The translations under genes were made by a program, and so were the position numbers. The notes beneath the pieces were generated by a model. It did no database searches. It saw only the letters and a list, made by a program, of their open reading frames with translations, and was not told the DNA's origin. From assembly GCA_005405945.1 (NCBI GenBank), contig BJHW01000001.1:4464001-4528000 (forward strand): 64,000 nucleotides of DNA, written 5' to 3'. Positions 48,065 to 56,225 of this stretch are shown piece after piece (position 1 is the stretch's first letter; each line of letters opens with the position of its first letter). The stretch is from Streptomyces violaceusniger. GTDB lineage: Bacteria; Actinomycetota; Actinomycetes; Streptomycetales; Streptomycetaceae.

Positions 48065-49003
48065 ATGACGGCATCCGAGCAGACGAAGACAGCCATCGTT
48101 TTCCCGGGCATGGGACCCTCCGGCTTCTCCGAGGTGGGCAGGTTCCTCACGCTCGACCCGTTCGCCCGGAAGCGGCTCGCCGAGGCCGACGAGGCGCTGG
48201 GCTACTCGGTCTTCGACCGGCTCCGCGACTCCGAGGACGACTACTCCGAGGCCACCCAGATCGCCTTCCTGGTGAACTCGATGGCCTCGGCGGACCGGGC
48301 GGAGCAGGAGCACGGACTGGTCCCCGACCTGTGCGCGGGCCCCAGCTTCGGGCAGAAGGCGGCCGCGGCCTACGTCAGCTCGCTGCCGTTCCCCGAGGTG
48401 GTGCGGCTCACCGCGGAGCTGGCCCGCTGTGAGCACGCGTACTTCGCCGAGGAGTACCAGGACGCGGTCACCCACACCTTCGTCCGCACTCCGCGGGAGA
48501 AGCTGACGGAGATCCTGGCCGAGCTCGGCGAGCGCGGTGAGTGGTACGACTACTCCGGCTATCTCGACGACGGCTTCTTCATGGTGTCGCTGCGCGAGCC
48601 GGAGCTGGAGTGGTTCAAGAAGGCGATCAGCCAGGCCGGCGGCTACTCCATGTACACCATGGTCCCGGCGGTGCACGCGCCCGCGTTCGCGGAGCTGCGG
48701 CGCCGGGCCGCCGAGGAGATCCTGCCCAAGTACGACATCCTCGACCCGAAGCTGCCCGTGGTCACCGACCAGGACGGCACCGTCGTGACCACGGCCGACG
48801 GGCTGCGCACGATGCTGCTGGACACCTTCGACCTGCCGATCCACTGGCCGAAGGTGGTGGACACGCTGAAGGGCGCCGGGGTGTCGAAGATGTTCATCAC
48901 CGGACCGGACAACCTCTTCCACCGACTGGACCGCACCAAGTCCAACTTCGAGGTGGTGACGGTGGGCCCGGGCAAGCGCTCGCGCCCGCCTCGTAAGCGC
49001 TGA
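48065..49003 (+). CDS. Discrete acyltransferase (AT/FabD fold), starter-unit loading candidate
   Basis: 312 residues from ATG 48065. Begins TAIVFPGMGPSGFSEVGRFL, an altered FPGQG start. The nucleophile elbow is AGPSFGQKAAAAYVS, so Ser is kept but GHS has become GPS. A downstream TMVPAVHAPAFAELRRR supplies the likely catalytic His. C-terminal block FITGPDNLFHRLDRT. The malonyl-binding Arg motif of FabD is not evident, which suits a non-malonyl substrate. In guanidino-starter pathways a discrete acyltransferase moves 4-guanidinobutyryl from CoA to the loading ACP. It is downstream of the exporter genes and followed by a strong hairpin. Confidence 0.82.
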   Translation: MTASEQTKTAIVFPGMGPSGFSEVGRFLTLDPFARKRLAEADEALGYSVFDRLRDSEDDYSEATQIAFLVNSMASADRAEQEHGLVPDLCAGPSFGQKAAAAYVSSLPFPEVVRLTAELARCEHAYFAEEYQDAVTHTFVRTPREKLTEILAELGERGEWYDYSGYLDDGFFMVSLREPELEWFKKAISQAGGYSMYTMVPAVHAPAFAELRRRAAEEILPKYDILDPKLPVVTDQDGTVVTTADGLRTMLLDTFDLPIHWPKVVDTLKGAGVSKMFITGPDNLFHRLDRTKSNFEVVTVGPGKRSRPPRKR

Positions 49004-49016
49004 TGACGGCGTAACG

Positions 49017-49057
49017 CGCCGCGCGGCCCGGCCCCATCGGGGTCGGGCCGCGCGGCG
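49017..49057. terminator. Strong hairpin after acyltransferase gene
   Basis: CGCCGCGCGGCCCG (49017-49030) pairs perfectly over 14 bp with CGGGCCGCGCGGCG (49044-49057). The inner GCCCC/GGGG can extend it. It starts 14 bp after the stop and marks the end of the exporter/acyltransferase transcript. Confidence 0.85.
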
Positions 49058-49212
49058 TGCGTGGGTCCTGGGGTGCCGGACTGCCTGGGGCAGGGTTGGG
49101 GTACCGAAACGCGATCCCGGTCGGCAGGGCCTGCGGAACGTAATGCGCGATCAGAACCGGGACACCACATGACATGAGACGTGTACTGCCGCCGGGCATG
49201 TCCAGTGTGCTT

Positions 49213-49506
49213 CTACTCCTCACAATCCATGGCGCCGGGATCGAGATCATGCACCCACGCCTGCGCCGCAGCGAGATCGGGAGCGGTGCCCACTGGTTCG
49301 TACGCGAAACCGGTCCACTCTTCCAGGACCCTCGCTTCGCTGGGGTGGAGGTGGCCGCCACCACCATGAAGCGGGCGGTGGCGCCGGTATTGGTCCAGGG
49401 GTGCCCGCCGCCTCTTGACGTACGCGGCGAGCGGATCGTTGGGGTCGACGTGCGCGGTGGCGCGGGACAGTTGGTTCGGTGGCCCGGGTCGGCGGTGCTT
49501 GCCCAT
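49213..49506 (-). CDS. Small conserved Streptomyces protein (DUF6087-like)
   Basis: 97 residues from ATG 49504-49506, selected because related small proteins begin GKHRRPGPPNQLSR. Basic N-terminus, then DPLAAYVKRRRAPLD and a C-terminal AAAQAWVHDLDPG. No membrane helix. It resembles the DUF6087 family often found downstream of XRE/TPR regulators in Streptomyces; function unknown. It lies 14 bp beyond the regulator stop on the same strand, so it may be co-transcribed. Confidence 0.65.
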   Translation of the reverse strand: MGKHRRPGPPNQLSRATAHVDPNDPLAAYVKRRRAPLDQYRRHRPLHGGGGHLHPSEARVLEEWTGFAYEPVGTAPDLAAAQAWVHDLDPGAMDCEE

Positions 49507-49519
49507 GATTCCGATGGTC

Positions 49520-50887
49520 TCAGGCCGCGACTGTCGTCGGCCTGGCAGCGGCGAGGTCCCTCGCCCGTCCCCGGACCTCATCGACCAACGGGGTGCGGTA
49601 AGGGCGGGTGGCGTCCAGCAGGGTGTTGAGCCGGGAGGCCACGAGCGCCGAGTCTACGCGGGCGGCGTCGTCCAGCGCCTGCTGGGCAGCGGTTGCGGCC
49701 TCCTCGACCTCTCCCTCGTCGAACAGCGCGGCGGCCAGTCCGACGCGGTCCATGACGCGGACCCGGTCGAAGCCAGGCGCCCGCAGCTTCAACGCGTCGT
49801 AGAAGTAGACGCTCGCGCCACCGTGCGGACGGCCGAGCGCGGCGAGGTCGCGAGCGGAGACTGCACGGGCGCCAGCGTGCTCGGCGGCGTCGAAGTACGC
49901 CACCCACGTGGGCACCTCGCCCAGGCCGTCTGCCAGAAGATCGTCGGCGGTGCCCAGATGTGACTCAGCCAGATGCTCATCGCCGAGGGCCGCATGCACC
50001 CGGCCGGTCTGCGAAGCGACCAGGGCCTTCGCCGCAGGTCGGTCAGCCTTCGCAGCGGCCACTTCGAGGAGGCCGAGAGCATCACGCGGGCGACCAAGGT
50101 AGATCATCTGGTGCGACATGCGGGTGACGATCTCCACCCCTCGGTCACGCTGACCGGCCTCGCCAGCCGCGTAGATGCCGTAGCTCCAGTAGCGCTGTGC
50201 CGTCGCATACCTGCCGCAATCGTGGCTGACCCATCCGGCGAGCGCGGCCAGGTCGGCAGTCGCGGCGAAGACCCGTGCCCGCAGGTCAGCCGGGACGCCG
50301 TCTTGAATGCGGCGGGCGACTTCGGCGAGCTGGGCGACGATCGCGGCGCGGTACAGGCCCCCGCCCTTCGTGGCGTCGGCTTGAGTGAAGAAGACAGTGA
50401 CCTCTTCAAGCGCGGAGACGGTGTCGGTGTCAAATCCCTGGTGAGCCCGGTTCAAGGGCCGGGAGGTGCCACCCAGCATCCGCTCGGCGGCGAGGACCAG
50501 AGGGGCTCCAACAGCGAGCTTGAGAGTTTCGCGGCGATCCATGAACAGGTCCATCTGCGTCCATCCGGCCAGGGTCTGAGCGGCTGCTTCGGTCAGCAGT
50601 GGGACTTGGATCGTATCCAGCACCGCTCCGGCAGCCGTGAGGCCCAGATCACCAGGAGTGAGCGGCTGACCAACCGTCTCGGAAAGAATGGCAGCAAGCA
50701 AAGTGGGCACCGGCGAGCGGGGGCGCTCGCCGTCGATCCAGCGGCGGACGCGGGTGGCGTCCGGGGTGATCTGGCGGTGACCTAGGTGAACCGCTTCGGC
50801 GGCGACCCGGCGGGCCAACTCGCCGTGGGACAGGCCGGTCGCGGCAATCCACAGGGCGAGGTGCGGGTTGTTGGTCCTACTGGCCAT
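49520..50887 (-). CDS. HTH/TPR-type regulator divergent from the RiPP operon
   Basis: 455 residues from ATG 50885-50887, which has GGGAGGG 9 nt upstream; the open frame runs further but without a start signal. N-terminal helix-turn-helix-like region LALWIAATGLSHGELARRV and ATRVRRWIDGERPRS (residues 9-50), then a TPR-like all-helical body typical of Streptomyces regulators that sense peptides or small molecules. It is transcribed away from the RiPP precursor gene, with a 155-bp shared control region holding GTAGC/GCTAC repeats, so it probably controls that operon. Confidence 0.83.
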   Translation of the reverse strand: MASRTNNPHLALWIAATGLSHGELARRVAAEAVHLGHRQITPDATRVRRWIDGERPRSPVPTLLAAILSETVGQPLTPGDLGLTAAGAVLDTIQVPLLTEAAAQTLAGWTQMDLFMDRRETLKLAVGAPLVLAAERMLGGTSRPLNRAHQGFDTDTVSALEEVTVFFTQADATKGGGLYRAAIVAQLAEVARRIQDGVPADLRARVFAATADLAALAGWVSHDCGRYATAQRYWSYGIYAAGEAGQRDRGVEIVTRMSHQMIYLGRPRDALGLLEVAAAKADRPAAKALVASQTGRVHAALGDEHLAESHLGTADDLLADGLGEVPTWVAYFDAAEHAGARAVSARDLAALGRPHGGASVYFYDALKLRAPGFDRVRVMDRVGLAAALFDEGEVEEAATAAQQALDDAARVDSALVASRLNTLLDATRPYRTPLVDEVRGRARDLAAARPTTVAA

Positions 50888-50921
50888 CGGTACTCGCCCT
50901 CCCGACGTGGTGTCACAGAGT

Positions 50922-50958
50922 GTAGCCTTTTCGCTACGGTTCGCGACACCTACGCTAC
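50922..50958. promoter_or_regulatory. Candidate operator: GTAGC/GCTAC repeats
   Basis: GTAGC (50922-50926) and GCTAC (50933-50937) form an inverted repeat with a 6-nt spacer. A second GCTAC sits at 50954-50958, about two helical turns on. The cluster lies in the divergent region between the regulator and the RiPP precursor gene and is a natural binding site for that regulator. Confidence 0.5.
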
Positions 50959-51042
50959 TGGTCAGGGCCCGTGCGGTGGGCAGATTCTGTTCAGGCGGGA
51001 GCCGTCCGGCTACCCGCCTGATGTGAGAAAAGGGGATTTCGC

Positions 51043-51309
51043 ATGGCGACGCTTGCACCCGAGGCTCCGTGGGCGATGCGGCTGGTCACCGACCGGCTGC
51101 TGGTGGGCCCGCCGCCGTACGCGGCAGTGACGCTGGACGGGGTCACGCAGACCGCCCGCTACACCGACGCCGTTGGCCAGGTGGTGGAGATGGGCAAGCA
51201 CGGCACCAACAAGACCAAGGGCACCGCCTCGGTGTCCGGTGGCGGCGACGGGCAGAACCCGCAACCGCAGACCCAGGACGACAACACCACCGACTACGAA
51301 TCGGACTGA
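51043..51309 (+). CDS. tgmA: Putative ATP-grasp-modified RiPP precursor (graspetide type)
   Basis: 88 residues from ATG 51043, with AAAAGGGG upstream. The N-terminal leader has APWAMRLVTDRL and PPYAAVTLDG, then TARYTDAVGQVVEMGKHGTNK, the pattern of the ATP-grasp target RiPP family. The tail is rich in Thr/Ser/Lys (T55, K57, T58, K59, T61, S63, S65) followed by acids (D69, D79, D80, D84, E86, D88), the side chains that graspetide ligases join as esters or amides. An Asp-Gly pair at 69-70 is a plausible aspartimide site for the linked methyltransferase. Core boundaries and ring pattern are not known. The ligase gene starts 4 nt later. Confidence 0.85.
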   Translation: MATLAPEAPWAMRLVTDRLLVGPPPYAAVTLDGVTQTARYTDAVGQVVEMGKHGTNKTKGTASVSGGGDGQNPQPQTQDDNTTDYESD

Positions 51310-51312
51310 CCG

Positions 51313-52311
51313 GTGGCTCCCTTCGTTCTGGTCGTCACATCCCTGGAAGACGTCACCGCCGACCTGGTCATCACCGCACTCAACGACCGCGAGGTGCCCG
51401 TCGCCCGGGTCGACCCGGGCGATATCGGGCCCGGGCTGGCCTTCGACGCCCGCATCGGCGCCGAAGCACCGGTATGGGGCGGGCGGCTGCGCACGACCAC
51501 CCGCGAGGTGGAGCTGGGGGAGGTGGCGGCGGTGTACTACCGCCGCCCCACCCCGTACTCCGCCCGGTTCGCCCACCTGCCCGCCCAGCAGCGCGACTTC
51601 GCCACCGCCGAGGCCCGACACGGCCTCGGCGGCATCCTGCACAACCTGCGCGGCGCCCAGTACGTGAACCACCCGGCCGCCGTCAGCCGCGCAGATTTCA
51701 AGCCCGCCCAATTGCAACGCTTCGCCAAGCTCGGGCTCACCATCCCGGCGACGCTGGTGACCAACGACGCCGAGCAGGCGCGGAAGTTCGCCGCTGAGCA
51801 CGGCCGTATCATCTACAAGCCGTTCCGTGGCCTGCCCGCAGGTGAGGACGGGTGCGCAGGGGCGATCTGGGCCCAGCGCGTCGATCCGGACACCTTCGAC
51901 GAGTCGATCACCGTGATGCCGCACTTGTTCCAGGCTGAGGTCCCCAAGACCGGCGACGCACGGGTCACCGTGGTCGGGCGGCAGGTGTTCGCCAGCCGTA
52001 TCGAGGCGCCGGACGGTGCGCTGGACTGGCGCCGAGGCGACTGGAACAAGCTCATCCACACACCCATCGGCCTCCCGGCCCCGATCGAGGCCACGCTGCA
52101 CAGCTACCTGTCCTCGTTCGACCTGGCCTTCGGCTGCTTCGACTTCGCCCTCACCGGGGATGAACACCTGCCCTCATCTTGGACGGCCATTGAGTGCAAT
52201 CCGAACGGACAATGGGGCTGGCTGCCCGAAGCCCCGGCCATTACTGAGGCGTTCGCCGACATCCTGAGCGGGAAGGAGGCGGTGGCCCATGACCATGCCC
52301 GCCGGCCTTGA
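51313..52311 (+). CDS. tgmB: ATP-grasp ribosomal peptide maturase (SAV_5884 family)
   Basis: 332 residues from GTG 51313. RimK/MvdD-type ATP-grasp fold: N-terminal VLVVTSLEDVTADLVITALN, then YVNHPAAVSRADFKPAQLQ, an ATP lysine block RIIYKPFRGLP and the metal-binding C-terminus TAIECNPNGQWGWLPEAP with Glu/Asn ligands. These enzymes phosphorylate Asp or Glu side chains of a precursor peptide and close them to Ser, Thr or Lys as omega-esters or amides. It follows the precursor by 4 nt and overlaps the methyltransferase start, so it belongs to one operon. Confidence 0.92.
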   Translation: MAPFVLVVTSLEDVTADLVITALNDREVPVARVDPGDIGPGLAFDARIGAEAPVWGGRLRTTTREVELGEVAAVYYRRPTPYSARFAHLPAQQRDFATAEARHGLGGILHNLRGAQYVNHPAAVSRADFKPAQLQRFAKLGLTIPATLVTNDAEQARKFAAEHGRIIYKPFRGLPAGEDGCAGAIWAQRVDPDTFDESITVMPHLFQAEVPKTGDARVTVVGRQVFASRIEAPDGALDWRRGDWNKLIHTPIGLPAPIEATLHSYLSSFDLAFGCFDFALTGDEHLPSSWTAIECNPNGQWGWLPEAPAITEAFADILSGKEAVAHDHARRP

Positions 52312-53487
52312 GACCGACGCGGCTCGCCTGCGCGAGGCCATGACGAAAACCCTCGCCACGGATGGGATTCTCGCTGATCCGGCTTGGTATCAGGCGGTCG
52401 AGGCAGTCCCCCGGCACCGGTTCGTGCCCGGCTTCTACCTGCCCGCCGACGAGCGCGACGGGCGGGGAATGACAGTGTGGGAGCCAGTCACCGCCGAACT
52501 CGATTACGGTCGGTGGCTGACCGCCGCATACTCCGACTCCACGCTGATCACGCAGTTCGACGGCGACGAAGTGGACTGGAAGCAGCCAACCGTCCGGCAC
52601 GGCGGGGCACCAACCTCATCGTCCACCCTGCCGTCGCTCGTGCTGCGGATGTGGGCGGACGCAGATCTCGCCGAGGGACACACGGTGCTGGAGATCGGCA
52701 CCGGGACCGGCTACTCCACCGCGCTCGCATGCGAATACCTCGGTTCCGACAACCTCACCAGCATCGAGGTGGACCCGCGCCGCCTGGAGACGGCGGCGAA
52801 CGCGCTGTTCGGCCTGGGCTACACGCCCACGCTCGCGGTCGCCGACGGGCTGTACGGGTACTGGCCCGAGGCACCCTTCGACCGGATCGTGGCCGCGTGC
52901 TCCTTCCGCGCAGTCCCTCCGGCCCTCATCGCCCAGACCCGGCCCGGAGGAAAGATCCTTCTTACCCTCAGCGGCTGGCTCTACGGATACGCCCGCGTCC
53001 TGCTGACCGTCGAGGGCGACGGCGCCGCCGAAGGCCAACTGCTGAGCGGGACCGTCTCCTTCATGTCCGCGCGCACGCACGCCGCCCCGACGTTCGGGAA
53101 CCCCGCCCACTGGGCCGCCGGCCTCTCCGAAACCGGCCGCAAGGCGAAGCACAGCCCGGAGCGGATCACCGCTGCCACAGAGGAAGCCTTCCATCTGCGG
53201 TTCCTCGCCCAAAGCGCCGCGCCGGACGCACAGATGACCACGGTCGGCGAGGTGGTGCACCTCATCGACGTCATCACCGGCTCCGCCGCCATCCTTACTC
53301 CGGACGACGGCACATGGCAGGTGCGTCAAGGCGGCCCGGTCAAGCTGTGGGATCGCATTGAGACGGTCCTGAGCGCCTACGACGCGGCGGGACGACCGGG
53401 GCCGGAGACATTTCGACTCCACGTCTACGATGGCGGCCAGCACCTGCGCCACCCTCAGATGCCCGGCCTCCCCTGCCGAGGCCCTGA
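52289..53487 (+). CDS. RiPP-associated methyltransferase, PIMT-like (probable frameshift at the end)
   Basis: 399 residues if one G is restored near 53475, giving a tail of PGLPWPRP then TGA 53485-53487. As given, the frame runs on to 53722 through a terminator, which argues that the extension is false. PIMT-like N-terminus AVEAVPRHRFVPGFYLP, SAM motif VLEIGTGTGYSTALACEYL, acidic SIEVDPRRLE and FDRIVAACSF. In the fuscimiditide-type graspetide pathway a homologue methylates an Asp, which collapses to a stable aspartimide. Coupling to the ATP-grasp gene (23-nt overlap) supports the same role here. It is related to the stand-alone enzyme at 12.7 kb. Confidence 0.85.
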
Positions 53488-53554
53488 CTGGGCCGTGCGC
53501 TCCACGAGATCCGCCTCCGCCTGCACAGGCTGCGCGGCAGCCTGCCGAGATGAC

Positions 53555-53581
53555 GACGGCCCCGCGCCTACCGGGGCCGTC
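53555..53581. terminator. Hairpin ending the RiPP operon
   Basis: GACGGCCCCG (53555-53564) pairs with CGGGGCCGTC (53572-53581) around a 7-nt loop. It lies 68 bp after the inferred true stop of the methyltransferase and just beyond the end of the convergent flavoprotein gene. Confidence 0.75.
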
Positions 53582-53605
53582 AGTCGTGAGCACCCAGACC
53601 GGGAT

Positions 53606-54136
53606 TCAGGGCAGGGCGCCCAAAGCCACATCCCACGGGTAGGCATCTACGTCGCCCTGCTTGGGGATGTGCGGAGTGAATCCGCCTCCCCCGAGAAGAA
53701 CGGTGACGCCATTGGCTCGTAGGAAGTCAACGCTGCGTCCCAGCGCCGGATGTCCTGCCTGTGCCTGGTTGAGATACGGCAGGGCGACCACTGGAAGTTG
53801 CAGCCCGATGGCTTCCGTGACGAGTCCAAGCGCGAGCGTGTCAGCAATGCCGTGCGCCCATTTATTGATCGTATTGAAGGTGGCCGGGGCCACGAGAAGT
53901 GCGTCAGGTGGCGGGAATACGTCCGCCTGCTGCGGCAGTTTGTACGCCGTGCGCACCGGGTGCCCGGTCAGTTCGGCCAATTCCGGTAGTTCCTCATCAA
54001 GCCACCGAGCGGCCGATGGGGTGAGCACCAGGCACACATCCCACCCCGCTGCCTGCGCCTTCTCGATACCGGTTCTGATCCGTTGAGCAGGCGGAGCAGC
54101 GCAGGCGATCAGGTAGAGCACACGGGAATCTGTCAT
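53606..54136 (-). CDS. Flavoprotein of the HFCD (EpiD/Dfp) family
   Basis: 176 residues from ATG 54134-54136 (TDSRVLYLIACAAPPAQRI). It shows the HFCD pattern: an early flavin phosphate region (IACAAPPAQR), TPSAARWLDEE, APATFNTINKWAHGIADTLA (the PASANT-like motif, here PATFNT) and VALPYLNQAQAGHPALGR. The family includes peptidyl-cysteine and phosphopantothenoylcysteine decarboxylases. A His in the N-terminal catalytic position of EpiD is not obvious. It overlaps the stop of the upstream XRE gene (ATGA). Its nearness to a RiPP operon is suggestive, but it points the other way and may serve something else. Confidence 0.85.
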   Translation of the reverse strand: MTDSRVLYLIACAAPPAQRIRTGIEKAQAAGWDVCLVLTPSAARWLDEELPELAELTGHPVRTAYKLPQQADVFPPPDALLVAPATFNTINKWAHGIADTLALGLVTEAIGLQLPVVALPYLNQAQAGHPALGRSVDFLRANGVTVLLGGGGFTPHIPKQGDVDAYPWDVALGALP

Positions 54137-55347
54137 GCGGGAAGTCCACAACGGCCGGCGAGCCCCCGCAAGCGTCCTTCGGCCGAACCGGCACCGAGTA
54201 GGCGCAGGTCCTCGACAAGCTGCCGGGTCCGTGGACGGCAGTGCACCTCTTCCGGTGCCTCCCGCTCGGCTTCGAGCAACTTCGTTACCGCTTCCTCGCG
54301 GCGTCCAGCCTGTGTGAGACCGCGAGCCACGTCGACCAAGTGGGCCGCGCGGCGCTCGCGGGGCAGAGCGTTCAGGCCGGTCTGTTCGATCTGAGCGGCC
54401 GCCGCCACGGCATCGGCACCGTGGTTCATGCGCGCGAGGGCCGAGACGCGATGAATGCTGACGTTGGTCGGGCCGAAAGCGGTCCACAGGGCATTGCCGT
54501 CGACACCAAGCCGTTCGGCAGCGTCCCCAGCCGCTTCGAGAAGCACCGAAACCTCGCTGCGGTGTTCGGCGTGGGCAGCCGCCATGGAAGCCTTCAGATA
54601 CAGCATGCCCAGAACGCTGAGCCCCTGGGAGGTGCGCACAAGATCCCGCTCGTGCTGACTGGCCGTCGCGGTGGCGAAGTCGACCGCTTCACGACTGTTT
54701 CCACGGTGGAACATCGCGTCGCACACATGCCGTGCAGCTCCCGCGATGGCAACGGCGTCCCCGGAGCGCTCGGCCGCCGTGATGGCCCGGTCCGCCGCGT
54801 GCCACGCCAGCGCGTCATCCCCGAACTTCGTGGCAGCCGCCACCGTGAGTTGATACACCAGTGTCAGCAGTGCCTGTGCGGAGCGCTGAGCATTCCCGTC
54901 GGCCTGTACAGCGGCCCGGTTGGCGTCCACGATCAACGGCGGCAGGACACGGCCCAATGGCGAATAGTCCGATGCCTGGAAAGCCATCCACCCATAGGCC
55001 ACGTTTCGGCGTAGCGCATCCATGTCCACGGGATCTGACTTGACGAAGGCCCCGGTCAGGACGTCGTGCCGGTGCAAGGTAGCGCGGATCTCCGCAAGCT
55101 CTGCCGCGTCGACACACTCAGTGTCTGCCCGCATGTCTCGATCGGACAGCAGCGTCTCAAGGCGCACGTGAAGCACTTCCGCCGCACGTTCCAGGACAGA
55201 TAGCCGCGGATCGGACTGCCGTTGACCGCCCTCGATGTCCTGCACCCACCGTCGGGACCTACCCATCAAGGCGCCAAACTCCGCTTGCGTCAAGCACCGT
55301 CGGCCACGCCAGTAGGCGATCCGCCGACCAATTCCGCTGGTGTCCAT
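54133..55347 (-). CDS. XRE-family regulator with TPR-like body
   Basis: 404 residues from ATG 55345-55347; a second ATG one codon earlier is equivalent. HTH_3: IGRRIAYWRGRRCLTQAEFGALMGRSRRWVQDIE (in part, IAYWRGRRCLTQAEFGALMG at about 9-28), then an all-helical sensor region to the end. It is co-translated with the flavoprotein downstream, a gene pair that recurs in Streptomyces. It may respond to a signal peptide or metabolite and regulate that pair. Confidence 0.88.
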   Translation of the reverse strand: MDTSGIGRRIAYWRGRRCLTQAEFGALMGRSRRWVQDIEGGQRQSDPRLSVLERAAEVLHVRLETLLSDRDMRADTECVDAAELAEIRATLHRHDVLTGAFVKSDPVDMDALRRNVAYGWMAFQASDYSPLGRVLPPLIVDANRAAVQADGNAQRSAQALLTLVYQLTVAAATKFGDDALAWHAADRAITAAERSGDAVAIAGAARHVCDAMFHRGNSREAVDFATATASQHERDLVRTSQGLSVLGMLYLKASMAAAHAEHRSEVSVLLEAAGDAAERLGVDGNALWTAFGPTNVSIHRVSALARMNHGADAVAAAAQIEQTGLNALPRERRAAHLVDVARGLTQAGRREEAVTKLLEAEREAPEEVHCRPRTRQLVEDLRLLGAGSAEGRLRGLAGRCGLPA

Positions 55348-55566
55348 CACGACCTCGCAGAAATTCGCCGGTCATGCACGCACTTCGCGTGCTCACGCAC
55401 GGTTATACCGCGGTTACTGTCACCCAACACGGGAAACGGGCCACGTCGGCCCCAACCCCCGCAGGACAAGGGTCGGGATTCGTACCCGACAGGCCACGAG
55501 ACAGACCCCCGCGACCGCGCGACCGGTCCGGGGGCGTGACCCTCAACCGCTTGGAGGTTGATGAGT

Positions 55567-55908
55567 ATGGCCCACGCTATCGCGTGGATCTTCGAAGCAC
55601 TGCTGCGGCTGCTGTTGCCGTCGTCCGGTCGTCACCGTGACGCCGATGCTGCCGACGGCCGCCCTGCCGTGCGGCACCGGGACGCGCCGACGCCGCGCCC
55701 GGCGCTGGTGTCCGGCGCGCCCACTGGGGCCGCGTCGGCGGCGCACGGGGACACCCCAACCATCCAGCTCCGGGCGATCTCCGGTTCGCCGGGCGGCCAC
55801 GAGGCGGGCATGGCCCGGCCCTACGCCATCGCCCACGAACAGCGCCGCAAGAGCCGCCCACGGGTGGAGTTGCTGTGTGCACCGCACGGGATGGTGGTGA
55901 TCCGGTGA
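55567..55908 (+). CDS. Small protein, unknown function (first of three)
   Basis: 113 residues from ATG 55567, spaced well from TTGGAGG; ATG 55561 is an alternative too close to it. A short amphipathic or membrane-associating helix (AHAIAWIFEALLRLLLP) is followed by an Arg/Ala/Pro-rich middle and a C-terminal RKSRPRVELLCAPHGMVVIR. No recognised domain. It overlaps the next gene (GTGA) and is first in a run of three tiny genes. Codon use is Streptomyces-like. Confidence 0.65.
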   Translation: MAHAIAWIFEALLRLLLPSSGRHRDADAADGRPAVRHRDAPTPRPALVSGAPTGAASAAHGDTPTIQLRAISGSPGGHEAGMARPYAIAHEQRRKSRPRVELLCAPHGMVVIR

Positions 55909-56225
55909 CCGCCGACGGACGGGCCCTCCCCGTCCTCTCCCCCGGGTGCGCTCTGTGCGCCGCCCCCGGCGACTTCGGGCCCCACAACCCCACCGCGCCG
56001 CGTTCGGGCCTGTGCCCCGCGTGCGTCGTGGCCGGAAAGCCCACCCGCGACGGCCTGGAACAGGCCGTCCTGATCGTCGCCGGACAGACCCTCACGGGAG
56101 CCGAAACACTCGACCTGGCCAACGCCACACCGGAAGAACTGACCTACCACCTCGGCGCAGTGAAGCGGAGCCTGCGCAGCCTGCTCCAACTCCTCGCCCC
56201 CGTAGCGGGAGAGGAGGACCGCTGA
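55905..56225 (+). CDS. Small Cys-pair protein, unknown function (second of three)
   Basis: 106 residues from GTG 55905, overlapping the previous stop. Two Cys pairs (CALCAAPGD and LCPACVVAGK, about residues 16-45) suggest a small zinc ribbon. The C-terminal half is helical (LEQAVLIVAGQTLTGAETLDL, then YHLGAVKRSLRSLLQLL). It may bind nucleic acid or protein; no homologue is recalled with known function. Confidence 0.68.
   Translation: MTADGRALPVLSPGCALCAAPGDFGPHNPTAPRSGLCPACVVAGKPTRDGLEQAVLIVAGQTLTGAETLDLANATPEELTYHLGAVKRSLRSLLQLLAPVAGEEDR

Noticed and set aside
45199..48150. 983-codon open frame antisense to the ABC genes
   Set aside because: Same high-GC shadow effect. The plus strand holds clear ATPase and permease genes, and the antisense protein has no motif.
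50888..51058. 57-residue N-terminal extension of the RiPP regulator
   Set aside because: It would overlap the precursor gene and its promoter region; the internal ATG at 50887 has a proper GGGAGGG site.
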